Below, piece after piece: positions 1-12,415 of a stretch of DNA of 64,000 nt. The stretch spans positions 25,826,629 through 25,890,628 of the forward strand of contig CM073592.1 of NCBI GenBank assembly GCA_037074705.1, read 5' to 3'. This DNA comes from Zhengitettix transpicula. Lineage: Eukaryota > Arthropoda > Insecta > Orthoptera > Tetrigidae. A program made the translations under genes and the position numbers. Under the pieces are notes generated by a model. That model was not told where the DNA came from. It did no database searches and saw only the letters and a list, made by a program, of their open reading frames with translations. Within the stretch, counting starts at the first letter, position 1, and each line of letters opens with the position of its first letter.

Positions 1-43
1 TATGCATACTAATATAAAGAGAAATAAAATTGAAAATTTTATA

Positions 44-47
<4 letters not shown>

Positions 48-76
<29 letters not shown>
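48..76. repeat. (TA)n microsatellite
   Basis: An uninterrupted TA dinucleotide run, seen directly. It lies in very AT-rich DNA with no gene next to it. Confidence 0.95.
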
Positions 77-79
<3 letters not shown>

Positions 80-309
80 AATATATAATTGTGTTCTGAG
101 ACTTGAAAAACTTTGAAAAAAAGTTAAAGACCAATGATCTTACACCGAAAACAAAAGAAACGCATGACGAACCGTACCCCGTTGCTGGATATAGCATATT
201 TGGAAGTAAGTCAGCGAAGGGAAACAATCTGTATAAATTAGATGCAGCACAAACGACCATGGTCCAGAAGAGCGGAGATATAAAATGTTGGGATTAAAAA
301 ACACATTGC

Positions 310-340
310 AATAGAAAAAGAATATATTATATAATATATG

Positions 341-371
<31 letters not shown>

Positions 372-915
372 ATATATAATATATTAATATATAATGTACA
401 ATATTATATATAGAAGTATATATTATATAATATATATATATATATATATTATAATTATAATATATTAATATATAATATACAATATTATATATAGAAGTAT
501 ATATTATATAATATATATATATATATATATATATTATAATATATAATATATTAATATATAATATTATATATAGAAGTATATTATATATATATATATTATA
601 ATATATAATATATTAATATATAATATTGTAGAAGTATATATTATATATTGTAGAAGTATATATTATAATATATATATATATATATATATACATTATATAA
701 TATATACTACTACAATATTATATATAGAAGTATATATTATATATAATATATATACATATATTATATAATATATACTTCTACAATATTTTATATTATAATA
801 CATATATATATATTATATGTATGTATATTATATATAATATATGCTTCTACAATATTATATATTATAATATATGCTTCTACAATATTATATATTATAATAT
901 ATATATATTATACAA
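310..915. repeat. TATA-rich satellite with units in both orientations
   Basis: About 600 bp made almost only of A and T. The word AATATTATATATAGAAGTAT recurs in the left half, and its reverse complement (TATACTTCTACAATATT) recurs from about 760 onward, so the block is a tandem array that switches orientation. Units are irregular in length. No coding potential. The inverted layout should favour hairpins or cruciforms; that is inference. Confidence 0.85.
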
Positions 916-2240
916 TTATTATATTATTTTATTATATAATTTTATTATTTTTCTTGCAATATTAAATAAATATAATAAAATTAAATAATATTCATTATTC
1001 GGAAAAATAATACTTCGTGAAAATATTCGAGATAATAATATCTAGTCTCAGTTCCAAAGCAGTCAAAGAAACTATATATATAATACCACCTTAGTTTCCA
1101 GACAAATATAATCTGAGAAGAAATTACACACATAATAATTGGGCATTGCTGGACATTTTACGACTTCCTCCAACAGCATTTGAGCCTAGAATGATAAGTA
1201 CAACAAAGATCTAAAACGGCGGATATATACAGAGATATCAAAGCACTTAAATTAAGAGATCTTATATTTTGTTGAGATTTCCGATGTCAAGTTTGATACT
1301 GTCAACGTTTGAATGTTTTTCAAACATACGGTTTCCTGTCTGATATAGTGGCATTTTAAAAATTAAATTTGATATAATGGCGTTTAAAAATCAAATTGGA
1401 TTTTGCAAATTACACTGTATTATACAGGGAGCCTCATTACAGTAATATAATTACAATTTTATTTTCAAATAAGGCACTGTATTAGACACTAAAACCTTAA
1501 TTATCGGTGCAGGTTCAAATTTGACTCTGAAAACTCCAATCTATTAGACAGGGAACCTAATTACGGTAAAAGTATAATTTCAGAAATTTTATTCATTAAA
1601 AAATCATTTAAACACTGTCAGTATTACACTTGATAAATTATATGATTTATGATTTTAAGTTCTTTGGCATTTCTGTACATATCCTTGCTTTCATATATTT
1701 GTTTTAGTTATACTTCTATATCCAAATGCTGTTAAAGAAAGAGGCAAAGTTGCGTCGAAACGTCCAGCCATGCCAAATTATTTTCTGTGTGATTGTTTCC
1801 CATATTTACTTTGCCTGTAAATTAAGTTCCTATTTCAGGAAACCTTCTCGGGTTTCCACCCGGGGTTAATTTACCCGAGAACGTTTTCTGCACACAGATA
1901 CACAGGGGAAAGTCTTCGATCTTTGGTAAGTTCGTATTAATTTTTATTAATTGAATTCAGATATTAAATGTAATTGTATTATTATATATGTATATATAAA
2001 TATAACGTAGCAATTACGAAAGTAAATTAACAGAAGGGAGACAGTAGTTATAATATAGGCGGAGGCGACAGAAGTAAATTATGCAGAGCAACAGCCGAAA
2101 TGTTGTAGAAGAACAATATAGTAGAGAAATTTGCAAGAACATCACATGTGAATCACGGCTCACATTTCTGTACAATATATATTTATTTGCATGAATATTA
2201 TGAGACTAAAGGAATTATTAACTGCAGAACTTATACATCT
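916..2240. other. AT-rich DNA, no gene; short tandem repeat and hairpin
   Basis: No supportable gene. A tandem pair of about 28 bp (GATATARTGGCRTTT with A-rich filler) lies at 1342-1398. A stem of 9 bp (TTCTCGGGT with ACCCGAGAA) lies at 1845-1881. At 1728-1768 a worn motif GCAAAGTTGCGTCGAAACGT resembles the second half of the hammerhead-like core seen elsewhere in the window, but its first box is not intact. Confidence 0.6.
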
Positions 2241-2261
2241 ATATTTATATGGAAAAAATTA

Positions 2262-2430
2262 CGGCTGATCGAAAATAATGAATAAGAAAGATAGCCAATA
2301 CAGACAAAAAAAAAGGGTAATATAAATACCACACAACGTTTCTGGGATCCTTGTCCCTTTCGTCAGGAGCTAAGAAGAGCCTAGAGAAACACAACTGCAC
2401 TGGCCAGTTGGCAACACTCAAAAGCCTAAA
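2262..2430 (-). repeat. Family A hammerhead-like dispersed repeat, single copy
   Basis: On the minus strand the order is AGGCTCTTCTTAGC, box CTGACGA, a stem GGGA/TCCC, then GAAACGTT and GTGTGGTATTTATATTACCC. The flank GAAAGATAGCCAATACAGAC on the plus strand marks the family end and recurs at 2.68, 33.37 and 55.25 kb. The motif spans about 2330-2372. In this copy the sequence before the first box reads CTCCTGACGA rather than CACCTGACGA. Confidence 0.75.
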
Positions 2431-2639
2431 TAACGCAAAAAACAACCGAGAATGGAGTCTAATCCGGAGTTATGGATGTCGCTGAGGTTAACTATGACAA
2501 CCCGGGACACGTCGGGCATATATTAAAATACAACAAAGAAGTATTAACTACTCTGAAAATACGTCAATGAGAATTAATGAAGACACACGCAACACGGAAA
2601 ACGATTGCATAGACTAGTCAAATTAATCAGATGTAAAAA

Positions 2640-2870
2640 ATGAAAATAATTTACGTCTGATAGAAAATAATGAATAAGAAAGATAGCCAATACGGACAAA
2701 TACAGACAAAAAAAGGTAATATGAACGCACACAACGTTTCTTGGATAGTTGTGTTTCTCTAGGCTCTTCTTAGCACCTGACGAAAAGATCAAGGATCCAA
2801 GAAACGTTGTATGGTATTTATATTACCCTATTTTTGTCTGTATTGGCTACCTTTCTTAATAATCTATATT
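2640..2870. repeat. Family A palindromic pair
   Basis: Two family A ends face each other. The left, minus-strand end (GAAAGATAGCCAATACGGAC to ACAACGTTTCTTGGAT) is cut off inside its core. The right, plus-strand end has box CTGACGA, stem GATC/GGATC region and GAAACGTTGT at about 2773-2814, ending TATTGGCTACCTTTCTT. The loop between the arms is only a few tens of bases, so the transcript should fold back on itself. Confidence 0.75.
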
Positions 2871-4100
2871 TATAAATCTAACGGAGCAATTATGAAAAAT
2901 TGGGAACGCTTAACGTTGTACGTTTTTGAGTTTATTTTCCGTTATAGTCCCCTTAAAATTGGTTGAGGAAAACTATTTGGTATTAATCAATGTCCTTCCC
3001 CCTCGTAAGGATCAAATAAAATATATACCAAATCGTAATTCATTTCTGAGTGATATCTTCAGTGTTCTGGTTGTTTTGTATTGTCTATGAGTTTAAAGAG
3101 AAATTCAAAATGATGTTTTGGAGAAAAATAGGTGGGGGAGGTAATTAAAAATGGCAGCGAAATCTTTGCCTTCCAGGAGGTAGATGAAGGAATCTGCTCA
3201 ACGTCACGAAGACGTATTTTCCCAAATATCGAAACTCGCTACCATTTCTAGAGAGTGAGTTGGATTTAGAATTATCAATAATGTTTAATGTTTTATAATT
3301 TCTATGATTTAATTTGGGATTTTGGAAACATCTAAAATAAGTATTGAATCTTTTCCTTTGACTCAATGACAGTATTTTTATTGTTTGTTTTGGAAACTTA
3401 TTGGTTAAGCTTATCATTTAATTCTCTGTCCATGAAGACGTACAGGGGTTTTCCTGTTACCTTTAACATTCCTCGCTCCTGATAGATTACTCTCCAGTTC
3501 AGTTTGACATATCCCTCGACAGAAAATAATGAATTGTTTCCACGCCATTCCCGTACAATCTCATAAACTGTGGGTTCACTTGATCGCAACAGTTTCCCCC
3601 TCTTTAGACTGATTGTAGATAGGAGATCGTTCCTTTCGGTAGCGGGAACATTTTTCTCCTCCGATATCGACCTCACCCGTGTGTGAGTGTGTGTGTGTGT
3701 GTGTGTATCGTAGCAATCCCTGTGATGTAAAGGAACACAGCACGCTCTCCTCTCTAATGGGATTAATTTTTAAAGCGAATGGAACACGAACTTCCCCTCG
3801 CTGTTCCCTGGATCAACCTGGATCGTCCTTTCTGGTAACACGGGAACATCGGGAGGAGGATTGTAAAAGCTCCACGGACGTTGACGTGGCGAATGTAATA
3901 CAATAACTGTCAGTGAGTAACTCATTCATGAAACACTTTGACTCGAAAACTAAAATCGATACCTCGAAGATAATCTCTTCCAGTTGAGACAAATGAGCTT
4001 CTACCTCATTTGCATGTATCTATACACTTGGAAGATTTATGGTAAGCATATCAGACTTGTATTAAATTAAATTAGAGGAAAGTGGTCAGAATTAATTTAT
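2871..4100. other. No gene seen; (GT)n microsatellite inside
   Basis: AT-rich DNA with short open frames of 75-92 codons that match nothing I recognise and overlap on both strands, so I do not call them genes. A (GT)n tract sits at 3679-3706. Confidence 0.55.
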
Positions 4101-4104
4101 AAAC

Positions 4105-4255
4105 ATTAAAATATATAATTAATTACAAATCCATAACGTTTCTTCCCATTGTTTACCGACCTCTTCAGACACAATATAATGAAAAACAATAAAAGGTTAA
4201 ATAAACTTAAGAATAATATTGTTACTTATATTATTAAAGAAGCCATTGAAATATG
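4105..4255 (-). repeat. Worn family B-like hammerhead repeat
   Basis: The minus strand reads CTGAAGAGGTCGGTAAACAA, then GGGAAGAAACGTTATGG, matching the CTGAAGA ... GAAACGTT layout. A related, more decayed copy lies at 56.05-56.23 kb with the same downstream words (TTAAAGAA, AAATATGTTTA). The stem between the boxes is imperfect. Confidence 0.55.
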
Positions 4256-4704
4256 TTTACCCTCAATCCGGCCATGGAAGTTAATTGGGTTTGTCTAATT
4301 TTATTCTGTTAAATTATTTTATTCAAATTTACAAGTTTTAATTTTTCCTTTAATTATGTGAGTGACCATGTTATACTTAATTAATTTATTGGTGTAGGGT
4401 TCAACCTTATATTATTTTCTCATTCAAAATTAAGGGGAGGAACGTTATGTATTGACGTTTATTGTAAATTTTAATGTTTATAAATAAATTTTGACCAATT
4501 TCCACTAAAAATGTATCTTATGTCCTATTGAATGTGTATTCTTTGACACTAAGTCAATCGTTAAGTTCATTTTTACGATTTAATACCTAAACATTTTTTA
4601 AAAAAATCAGCTATAGGGGTCATAAAAATCATGTTTCAAAAGGTGTAAATAATCATCAGCGACACTCGTGAATTAAAATGAAAAATATACGACAGGCTTG
4701 AAAA

Positions 4705-5005
4705 TTAATAATAAAAAAAATATCTAAATACTGACAAAATTATTATATAAATACCAACAACGTTTCTGGAAACCTTGTTCCTTTCTTCAGGTGCTAAACA
4801 AAATTTAAAAAATCACCAGACAAGAGTGACACAAGCGCACAATACAGTCGACAAACCCAAAAGCTTTAGAGTTTTGAGTTTGTCAACCCCATTGTGTCGC
4901 TCTCGGCCATTGTATTTTTAATTTTCTTAGCACCTGAAGAAAATAATTTTTTTCTCCAGAAACGTTGTGTGGTATTTATATCACTTCTTTTTTTCTGTAT
5001 TTGAC
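4705..5005. repeat. Family A inverted pair with long loop
   Basis: A minus-strand motif at about 4754-4794 (box CTGAAGA, GAAACGTTGTTGG) and a plus-strand motif at about 4929-4972 (CACCTGAAGA, CCAGAAACGTTGTGTGG) face each other. The inner arms hold GAGTTTGTC and GTGTCGCTCTC, as in the better preserved palindrome at 33.5-33.9 kb. This pair is more diverged. Confidence 0.75.
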
Positions 5006-5009
5006 TATT

Positions 5010-5071
5010 TTTATTATTATTATTATTATGAATTTTTTATTATTATTATTATTATGAATTTTTTATTATTA
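5010..5071. repeat. 31-bp tandem repeat of ATT and GAATTTTTT
   Basis: Two tandem units of (ATT)n followed by ATGAATTTTTTATT, seen directly. It abuts the right end of the family A pair. Confidence 0.9.
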
Positions 5072-5374
5072 GTTGACATAAATAAAACGCATTTTTCATT
5101 CATTTTGGAGTTATATATATTTATTAAATTTCTATTTTATTGCAGAAATATCACTTAACGCTTTTCATAACAGAAAAGTCGGAATTAAATCAAAAGAAGT
5201 CGATTAGTTATAGTTACACATCGATATAGAATTCAGTTGAGGAACTAATAGTTTATTATCCAAAAAAAAATATTGTTGGATGTAAAATTTGTTATTTAAA
5301 TGAAAAGAGACCAAAATACAATGGAAACAACTCACGACCGACTAAGAATCGTTTGAAATGAATTGTCATGATTT

Positions 5375-5455
5375 GATCGTCTTGAGCTTCGTCGAAACTT
5401 CGGCCACCTTCGGAAATGCTTCATCACTCAAGTGATATTTTTCCTTGCCGAATTA
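5375..5455 (-). repeat. Worn hammerhead-like motif
   Basis: The minus strand reads GTGATGAAGCATTTCCGAAG, then GTGGCCGAAGTTTCG. This resembles CTGATGA-stem-GAAAC with substitutions in both boxes, so it is probably a dead relic. The flanks CTTGAG and CTCAAG pair across it. Confidence 0.4.
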
Positions 5456-5539
5456 TATCAAACTTGTATTTTAACAGTTACATTTTTAAATAAAAGAAAA
5501 AAAAATATCAGCCTATTTCTTACAAATTTATAATCATAA

Positions 5540-5600
5540 ATTTTAACAGACACGACGTTTCCACCCTTAATTATTTGGGCCTCTTCAGGTGTTCTAAATT
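5540..5600 (-). repeat. Family B-like hammerhead motif
   Basis: On the minus strand: ACACCTGAAGA, stem GCCC/GGGT, GGAAACGTCGTGTCTG. The outer bases ACAC and GTGT can pair as helix I. Both boxes of the core are intact (CTGAAGA and GAAAC). One extra base precedes the stem, as in most copies in this window. Confidence 0.55.
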
Positions 5601-8600
5601 ACAGTTAAATGATATAATAAAAGTATTTTGTTGAGATGATTCATTTCAATCCGTAGCTTAATATATAAAAGATGTACCTTACTGTAAGAAAAAATAATTG
5701 GCGCTTTAAATCCGCCAACATGTTAGTTGCAAGGTATTATCATTCTTTTGACAATTAGGTTTATATGTTAAGGTCCCGGACTCCACCCCCACACGTCTGT
5801 TTGTTGCCGCGAGAGGCTGGTAATTCCTGAAGACGAGAGGAGAATGGGTTTTTGGGTGTGATGTGTGGGATATATCAGTTCAGAAATCCCAGAGATAATC
5901 GCCCCCTTTCCGCGGGGATGAAATGTCCTGTCCGAGCAAAACCTCCCTTGTGACACTTGGAGCTTTCTCCCTCACTCGTCGTTCTGTTTCCCCCCCACAT
6001 TCTTGTTTTCTGATGACCTGTGGTGGACGTAAAAAAAATTTTTTTAACACAAGCGGAGTCATCATCCTTGTTCCCTTAACGTCCTATTGTCTAATATTGA
6101 AAATATAATTAATTAAATTTACAGGTAATTCTGTGTATTAGCGTTATATACGTCACCTTGCGTATTACCCACAGTGTCGGCAAAAACAAATATTTTAGTA
6201 TCACGTAGTTGAGGCAAAAAGCAGTATCCCTTTGGAAATCAAAGATATTACTACTAAAAAAAACAGTGAAATAAGACACGCCTTTTTCGATGGATCAATC
6301 AAAGTTTCTCTTCAAATTTCTACTAATAATAAGAAGTAGTAATAAATTTATTGGAAATACATCATTAATCTGAATAATTATCTACCATAATAATTGTCAA
6401 ACCTTTTACATCAGTATTTTGGGGAATGAGAAATGTTTTCAAGAGTCACAACTATAGTTCGCCAACAGCAGAGATGTTGGTCTGCTCCGCCGACAGGCCA
6501 ATCAATCCCCACCATTTCCTTCAAGTAATAAATCACTGACGAATACTGAAACCTTAATTATTCAAAGCAAGGCTAACGAGAGCCGAGTTTATTCCCAGGC
6601 TGACCATTACATGACTTTGGAACGATACCAGATGCAAATCTTATCCCCGTTGATTCTGGGTGGGGGCGTGGTCTCATATACGTGGAGGGGAGACGATCAG
6701 AGTTGTTTGTTTCATTCATCGGATCATTCTTATTTAAATGAAATATTTGCATAGATTAACCATTTTCAATGTGTATCAGTTATGATGAGTGTTTTGAAGA
6801 TTGGACGGTTTTTCGGTCTTGAGTGGACTGTAGTTCTGTCAAACATATAATTGTTACAGAAGATGATGAATCTGGAATTATGTAAAATTGCACAAGTTAC
6901 CAAATCCAAATCAACATAATTTTTGTTTTGAATTTTTTCGTTTCCTATCAATTCGGCAACTTCACGTGTGAAATGGTTGTACGCGATATTTTAGAGAACG
7001 ATGCGTACAGTAACAAAATCACTGACGATCATTGCAATGAAAAATTTACAGTGCATTGGGAGGGGGAGGGGGGGGGGTGAAAATATCTCAAACTCGTATT
7101 TCCGTATATTGACAGATAAAAGCGGCCCTAAGAAGAAGGAAACACGACTGGGAAGGGCGAAGGAAGCCACTGACGTGTGAACCTTCTTATTCCGACTGTT
7201 GCTTTCGGGAAATATCTTGGCGTGTTGGATGAGTGACGGCAGAAACGATTACATCCGAGGATCTCGAGGTAGATGGGGCGTCAAATATTATCGACAACTG
7301 TTAAAGCGAAGATATGGTGGGAGGTTAAAAATCGTTAAACAACGTATAGACAGAAGTGTGTGTGAAAAAAAAAGGGGGGGTAATACAACCGTCTACCTTA
7401 CCGAAGTCCTGTAATACAGATGCCAATCAAGAAATCCTCCTAAGCTTTACTCTGCACAAAATAGTTCAATAAAGGGACGAGTTCAGATGATTTTATAACT
7501 ACTTCATGAAAAAAATTCTTATTCCCAAGTTATTCTTTGGTTTTTATTAAAATTGAAGCAATTTAAGTTGTTAACTCTCCTTTTCATACGCCAGACATTT
7601 ATGTAGAAGGAATTTTCACAGTATTTAAATGCGATAATAATTTTCAAAGCGGATTGAGTTAAAGAAATCTGAGTGAAGGAATAAATTTCTTATAAGATTA
7701 AGAATTGCCTTATTGTTAAGAATCTAAAGAAAACCTCATGAATAAGTAATGGATATAAGATGAAAATAGTTTTTGTCGGATAATAAAACGGCGGAAGCGG
7801 AAAAGTTGAGACTGAAGTAAATGTGATGATACGACTCTGGTCCAGAATGTTATTAATTTATTTATTTTGAGAATTTAGCTTAAGGCTAATTACATATGCT
7901 TCAATACAACTATGTATCTATCACTATGTTTTTTTTTATCTCAAACAATAATTTTTTAAAAAATATATTTACACCATTCGTATTCCTTACAGATAACAGG
8001 CAACTCATTATACACCATTAACCATGTATCAAACATCAAATTTTTACAACTTCTTAGATTCAGTCGCTCAATAAAAATATTTCCCCTCCCCCTGGTCTTA
8101 TGATTCAGGACATCTAATTTTATTTTAATAAAAATATTTAAATACTCGGGAAACAGTCCATTATCTGTTCTATAAATAAAAATTAACACATCATACAAAA
8201 TTTGGTCCCTAACATATAACAATTCTTCATTAATATTTTAATGCCCAATTAGAGTCAAAATAATAAATTTCTCATTTATTATATTTCGTCTTTAAAGTGG
8301 AAAGTAATTAAATAAAAACATGCTTGTAAATGTCAAAAAATTATTGAACAGTGCCGAAAATATCCAAGCATACATTTAATTACTTCAGTATTTAATTAAT
8401 GGTTTTTACATACACACAAGTGTTGAATAAAATTAAGATTTGTAGAAGTTTTGCTTATGAATATAAAAATAAATAAAATTGCAAATTTTATAAATAAACC
8501 ATTCGCTATTGAAACCCGCTATGCCGAAATTATCAGTATATTAAAACGTTAAGATTAAAATATTAATATTGAAAATATTAAAATATTAACGTTACTATTT

Positions 8601-10600
8601 AAAAAAACAGATAAATAACCTAAAAATTTGCATATGTAGATTTATTGTTATATAGATTATAATTTTAAAATAAGTACACTATGAAAATAATGACAAACAG
8701 TTGTAGCGAGATATCGATATTTTATCGATATCTCGGAACATCATTTGCTTCCTGTTTTCATAATTAGTTCTTTAACATGGCGTCGGGTGAACAGCAGCAC
8801 ACAATATTTGTTTTACTTTGAGCCGTGGTTTAAAACAACCGTACCAACACGGATTGAAAGGTATCTAGATTTTAAAAAATAAATGGGATACGTTGGTGAC
8901 TCTAAATTACTACAGTCAGCAGCCTGTTTAACTTAAATTACAATTCCGTTAAAGCTATGAGAAAAATTTAAGGAAAGATATTCACGCACCAACATTCACA
9001 TTTTGTGATAGTAATCTTCTAGATTTGCTTCAGTATTTTTGAAGATCAATTTACTATCTCGGTTGTCGAGCCAAATTATTAAAGAATCCACTGGCTTGTG
9101 AAAATTCGGTGTTCTCATCATTTAAAAAAAATGGACTGAACTTTTGAGTATCCAGATCTTCTGAGGCACCAAAAAAACTCAGTCCGTAGAGTCTCTTTGA
9201 TCCCTTTTATTATCATTATCTCTAATTTTACGTGCTACAAGAATTGTGAAATTATTTCGAACTTAACAAGAAAAAACCATTAACGTTGCCGTCACAACCA
9301 CTTACTTTATATCAAAATATCATCTCAGAAATATTATTAATATTATAAAGAGATTATGATGAAGTAATAATTATAATAATAATAATGAATAAACTCACTC
9401 TTTAGGTTTCGTTATTTTTAAAACACTGTTTTACCATTTTTTGAGGGGCACTTAAAAACACTGAAAGGTAGAAGGTACAAAAAAATTCATGGGAGATGGG
9501 AAAATATATAAAATAAAAATTCTATAAACGAGTTTAAAGACAAATAGCTTTTATTGGAAGGTAAAGTCACATAAAAAGTGGGTGTGACTGACGATACCTC
9601 ACGATAGAACATTTCCGCGAACTCACAGACGGGTGTTATGGGTCGTTCAAATTGCCGTTACTACATTTGGTAAAAAAATAAATTATACAATTGTAAGAGT
9701 ACGTGAAATATTCCGTCTAAATGAATTCGGGTAACATTTTTAATATTCACGAGTAAACAGTGGGAATATCCCGTATCCAATTGTAGATGAGAGAGAGAGA
9801 GGGAGGGACAGAGACTGAGTGTAATTTTATTTTTTTAATTTTTGCGCAGAGGAATTATCGGAAAGCTTCATAGAGTAAAGTTACGTGTGATGTCATTACG
9901 AGAATGATTCGCTTACACAAAATCGATGAACCCACTAAACACTTTTAACTAAAATAAAATCCATCCTCCTCCCCTCCAGACCACTTTATTTGGATCGATT
10001 GATTCCATCAAACTTACATTTTCCCATCAGGAAAATCAGATAAAGTTCGCATCACCAATTTTGTGATCAAATATTAAAGCTGTGAATTACGAAATCTGGG
10101 AACGAAAATATATAGGAATAATTGTTAACCTCATGAGGATAATTTATCCACGGCACACATTTATCTACAGTTCCTTCACTGAAGGTTTTTATTCATTTTA
10201 ATTTGTATACTGCACTTATGTAAAAAATTATCTACTTTTTTCCAGTATACTTTCATCCTTGTACGAGCAATTACCAGTAAATACCAGCCAAAATTAAGGT
10301 CCTGTACACCCAATTACTGACACGAATCCTGTGATTCAATCTAAATCTACGGATTTGTTGAAAGTTTTTGTCAGAAAATATTCCAATACGTTCTTTAAAA
10401 AAAATGAGTATATATTGTTTGCCAAAAATAATAACAGAGAACTTTTTTCTAAATAAAATAATTAATTATTTACTACAAAATACAGTTTACGACAAATAAA
10501 ATTACTATTTAATAACACAACGTTTCCTTTTTTTTTGTAACAGGTTTAGAAAAACAAAAAACTATTAATATAATTTATTTCCTGAACTATTACGTAATTA
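5601..10600. other. About 5 kb with no recognisable gene
   Basis: AT-rich sequence with only short, unrelated open frames. The only structure I can support is a small perfect hairpin at 8707-8735. A GA-rich run lies near 9788-9815. I find no transposase, no long frame and no RNA gene. Confidence 0.55.
8707..8735. other. Perfect 13-bp hairpin
   Basis: CGAGATATCGATA, a 3-base TTT loop, then TATCGATATCTCG. The match is perfect over 13 bp. No run of T on either side marks it as a terminator, and no gene is adjacent. Confidence 0.85.
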
Positions 10601-10944
10601 CAATAAAAAATAAAATTTTATAGAGGATATTAAATATTCGAGAAATTAAATAATATTACAGAAAATAAATTCTAATCCCCAAAAATGATTTGCTCACTAC
10701 ACCTGCAGAATTTCTAAAATAATTACGTGAATTAACGTTGTGTTACGTTGTATTAAATTCTTACCGACATGTTGGCCGTGTTATTTATTTAACTGAAAAT
10801 ATAATTATTAACCGACAAGTTATTTTTACAAAAAATACAAAATCCGACGGAAATTTTTTTTAAAAAAAAATATTTAACTGTTACGATACCTTCCAGAGTC
10901 GCGGATTAATTTCCACCCTTCATTTTAAAAAATTACATATTAAA

Positions 10945-11245
10945 ATCACCGGCCTATTAGTCTGAAAAAATTATTATCACATTTAGAACATTCAACAGAC
11001 ACAACGTTTCGTCCCGGATTGGAACGTCTTCAGGTGTGCCACAATTACAGTTCAATTAAGTTGTAATTTAGTATAAGATAATTTGTTAATATAAAATTTC
11101 CTATAATAAACTATAACTGAATTTAATTGTAATTTTGGTACACCTGAAGAGGTTCCAATCTGGGACGAAACGTTGTGACTGTTGAATGTTATGTTCTAAA
11201 TATGATAATAATTTTTTCAGACTAATACGCTGTTGTTTTTCTTAA
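10945..11245. repeat. Family B hammerhead palindrome, both cores intact
   Basis: Minus-strand core at about 10999-11036: ACACCTGAAGA, one C, GTTCC, loop AATCC, GGGAC, GAAACGTTGTGT. Plus-strand core at about 11138-11180: ACACCTGAAGA, one G, GTTCC, loop AATCT, GGGAC, GAAACGTTGTGA. The arms continue outward through GTTGAATGTT and ATTATTTTTTCAGACTAAT. The central loop is short and AT-rich. Both boxes and the stem are conserved in each arm, which makes this one of the best preserved pairs in the window. Confidence 0.8.
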
Positions 11246-11548
11246 CATTTATTTTAATAGAAGTCAGATTATTATAACTATGAATAAAAACACGTATAAG
11301 CATTTTGAAGTATCGTATTACGTCTTTAACATGGCGGACAAAGTGTAAACTTCCCATTTTATTTTTAAATGAGTGTTTAATTTCATATTTCTGATGTTAA
11401 CCGTTACATATTATCAAATTTTTATGTCAAGATATTTTAGGCGTTTATTCAAATATCTGTAATTTGTAATTTAGTCCCGTCAATCATAATTTATTATTTA
11501 TCTGTCTCTCGAATTACGTCAATACAGATTTATTAGCAAGTTGGAGAC

Positions 11549-11812
11549 TCCTCTCCCGCTATCGGAAGGGCGTGGGACAAGTACCCAATGCCCGACCTAC
11601 CCGATGCAGGTTTTCCTAGGGTTTTCCCTGCATTTCTTTAGGCGAATGCCGGGTAGGATCCTTAAACTATAGCCCGGGGGCCCTAGTTAACCCTTGGCTA
11701 CCTTCCTCTACCCTTCCGCATCCCCCCTTTCAAATCCCTTCCTATGCTATTAAAGGGGAGTTGCCCAATGTGGATTACCCTCATGTAGACTGTTGCCCTA
11801 AAAAAGAAAAAA
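11549..11812 (+). mobile_element. GCR retroposon copy 1, 5'-truncated
   Basis: Starts inside the consensus at CTCCTCTCCCGCTATCGG, runs through GGTAGGATCCTTAAAC and AGCCCGGGGGCCCTAG, and ends CCCTAAAAAAGAAAAAAA. The 5' half is missing. It interrupts the inverted-repeat complex around it. I could not fix a target duplication. Confidence 0.85.
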
Positions 11813-12415
11813 ATTGAATAAGCGTCCTCTAAACTTAGTCAACTAAACTCATAAATGATAAAAAAAAGTTCAGACTAATTGGCCGCTGTTTTTAATATCT
11901 ATTTTTTAAACGTAGTTGGAAATTATTCCGTTACTCTGGAAGGTATCGTAACAGATAAATATTTTTTTTAAAATTGTTCTTTATACATATCTGTTTTTAT
12001 TTATTTTTTTAATAGCTGACCTGTTAATAGTTATATTTTGAGGTAAATAAATAACACGGCCAACATGACAGTAAGAATGTAATAAAAAATAACACAACGT
12101 TTCGTTCATTATTTTAGAAATTCTGCAGGTGTAGTGAGCAAATCATTTTTGGGGATTATAATTTATTTTCGGTAATATTATTTAATTTCTCGAATATTTA
12201 ATATCCTCTATAAAATTTAATTATTTATTGAAATTTTTTCGTTAACTATTTTAAAACTTATTCAGATGTAGTCAGTAAAAAAAATTTTTTTGGGGGGGTG
12301 GGAATATAATTCATTTCCTTTAATTTATTTAATTTCAACGAATAATAAATATCTTCTATTAAATTTTATTATTTATAGAAATTACATAATATTTCAGGAA
12401 ATAAATTATTTAAAT

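Larger units (their letters stand above)
10605..12222. repeat. Large inverted repeat with nested insertions
   Basis: The outer arms are about 10605-10975 and 11860-12222. Paired landmarks include GATTTGCTCACTACACCTGC (left) with its complement near 12130, GTTGGCCGTGTTATTTATTTA with TAAATAAATAACACGGCCAAC, and GTTACGATACCTTCCAGAGT with its complement near 11940. The arms are diverged with indels. A hammerhead-like motif remains in the right arm, minus strand, near 12098-12134 (CTGCAGA ... GAACGAAACGTTGTG). Inside lie a family B pair and a truncated GCR retroposon. Confidence 0.75.

Noticed and set aside
310..915. CRISPR-like array from repeated words
   Set aside because: Units are irregular, AT-only and partly inverted, without unique spacers of constant length; it is satellite DNA.
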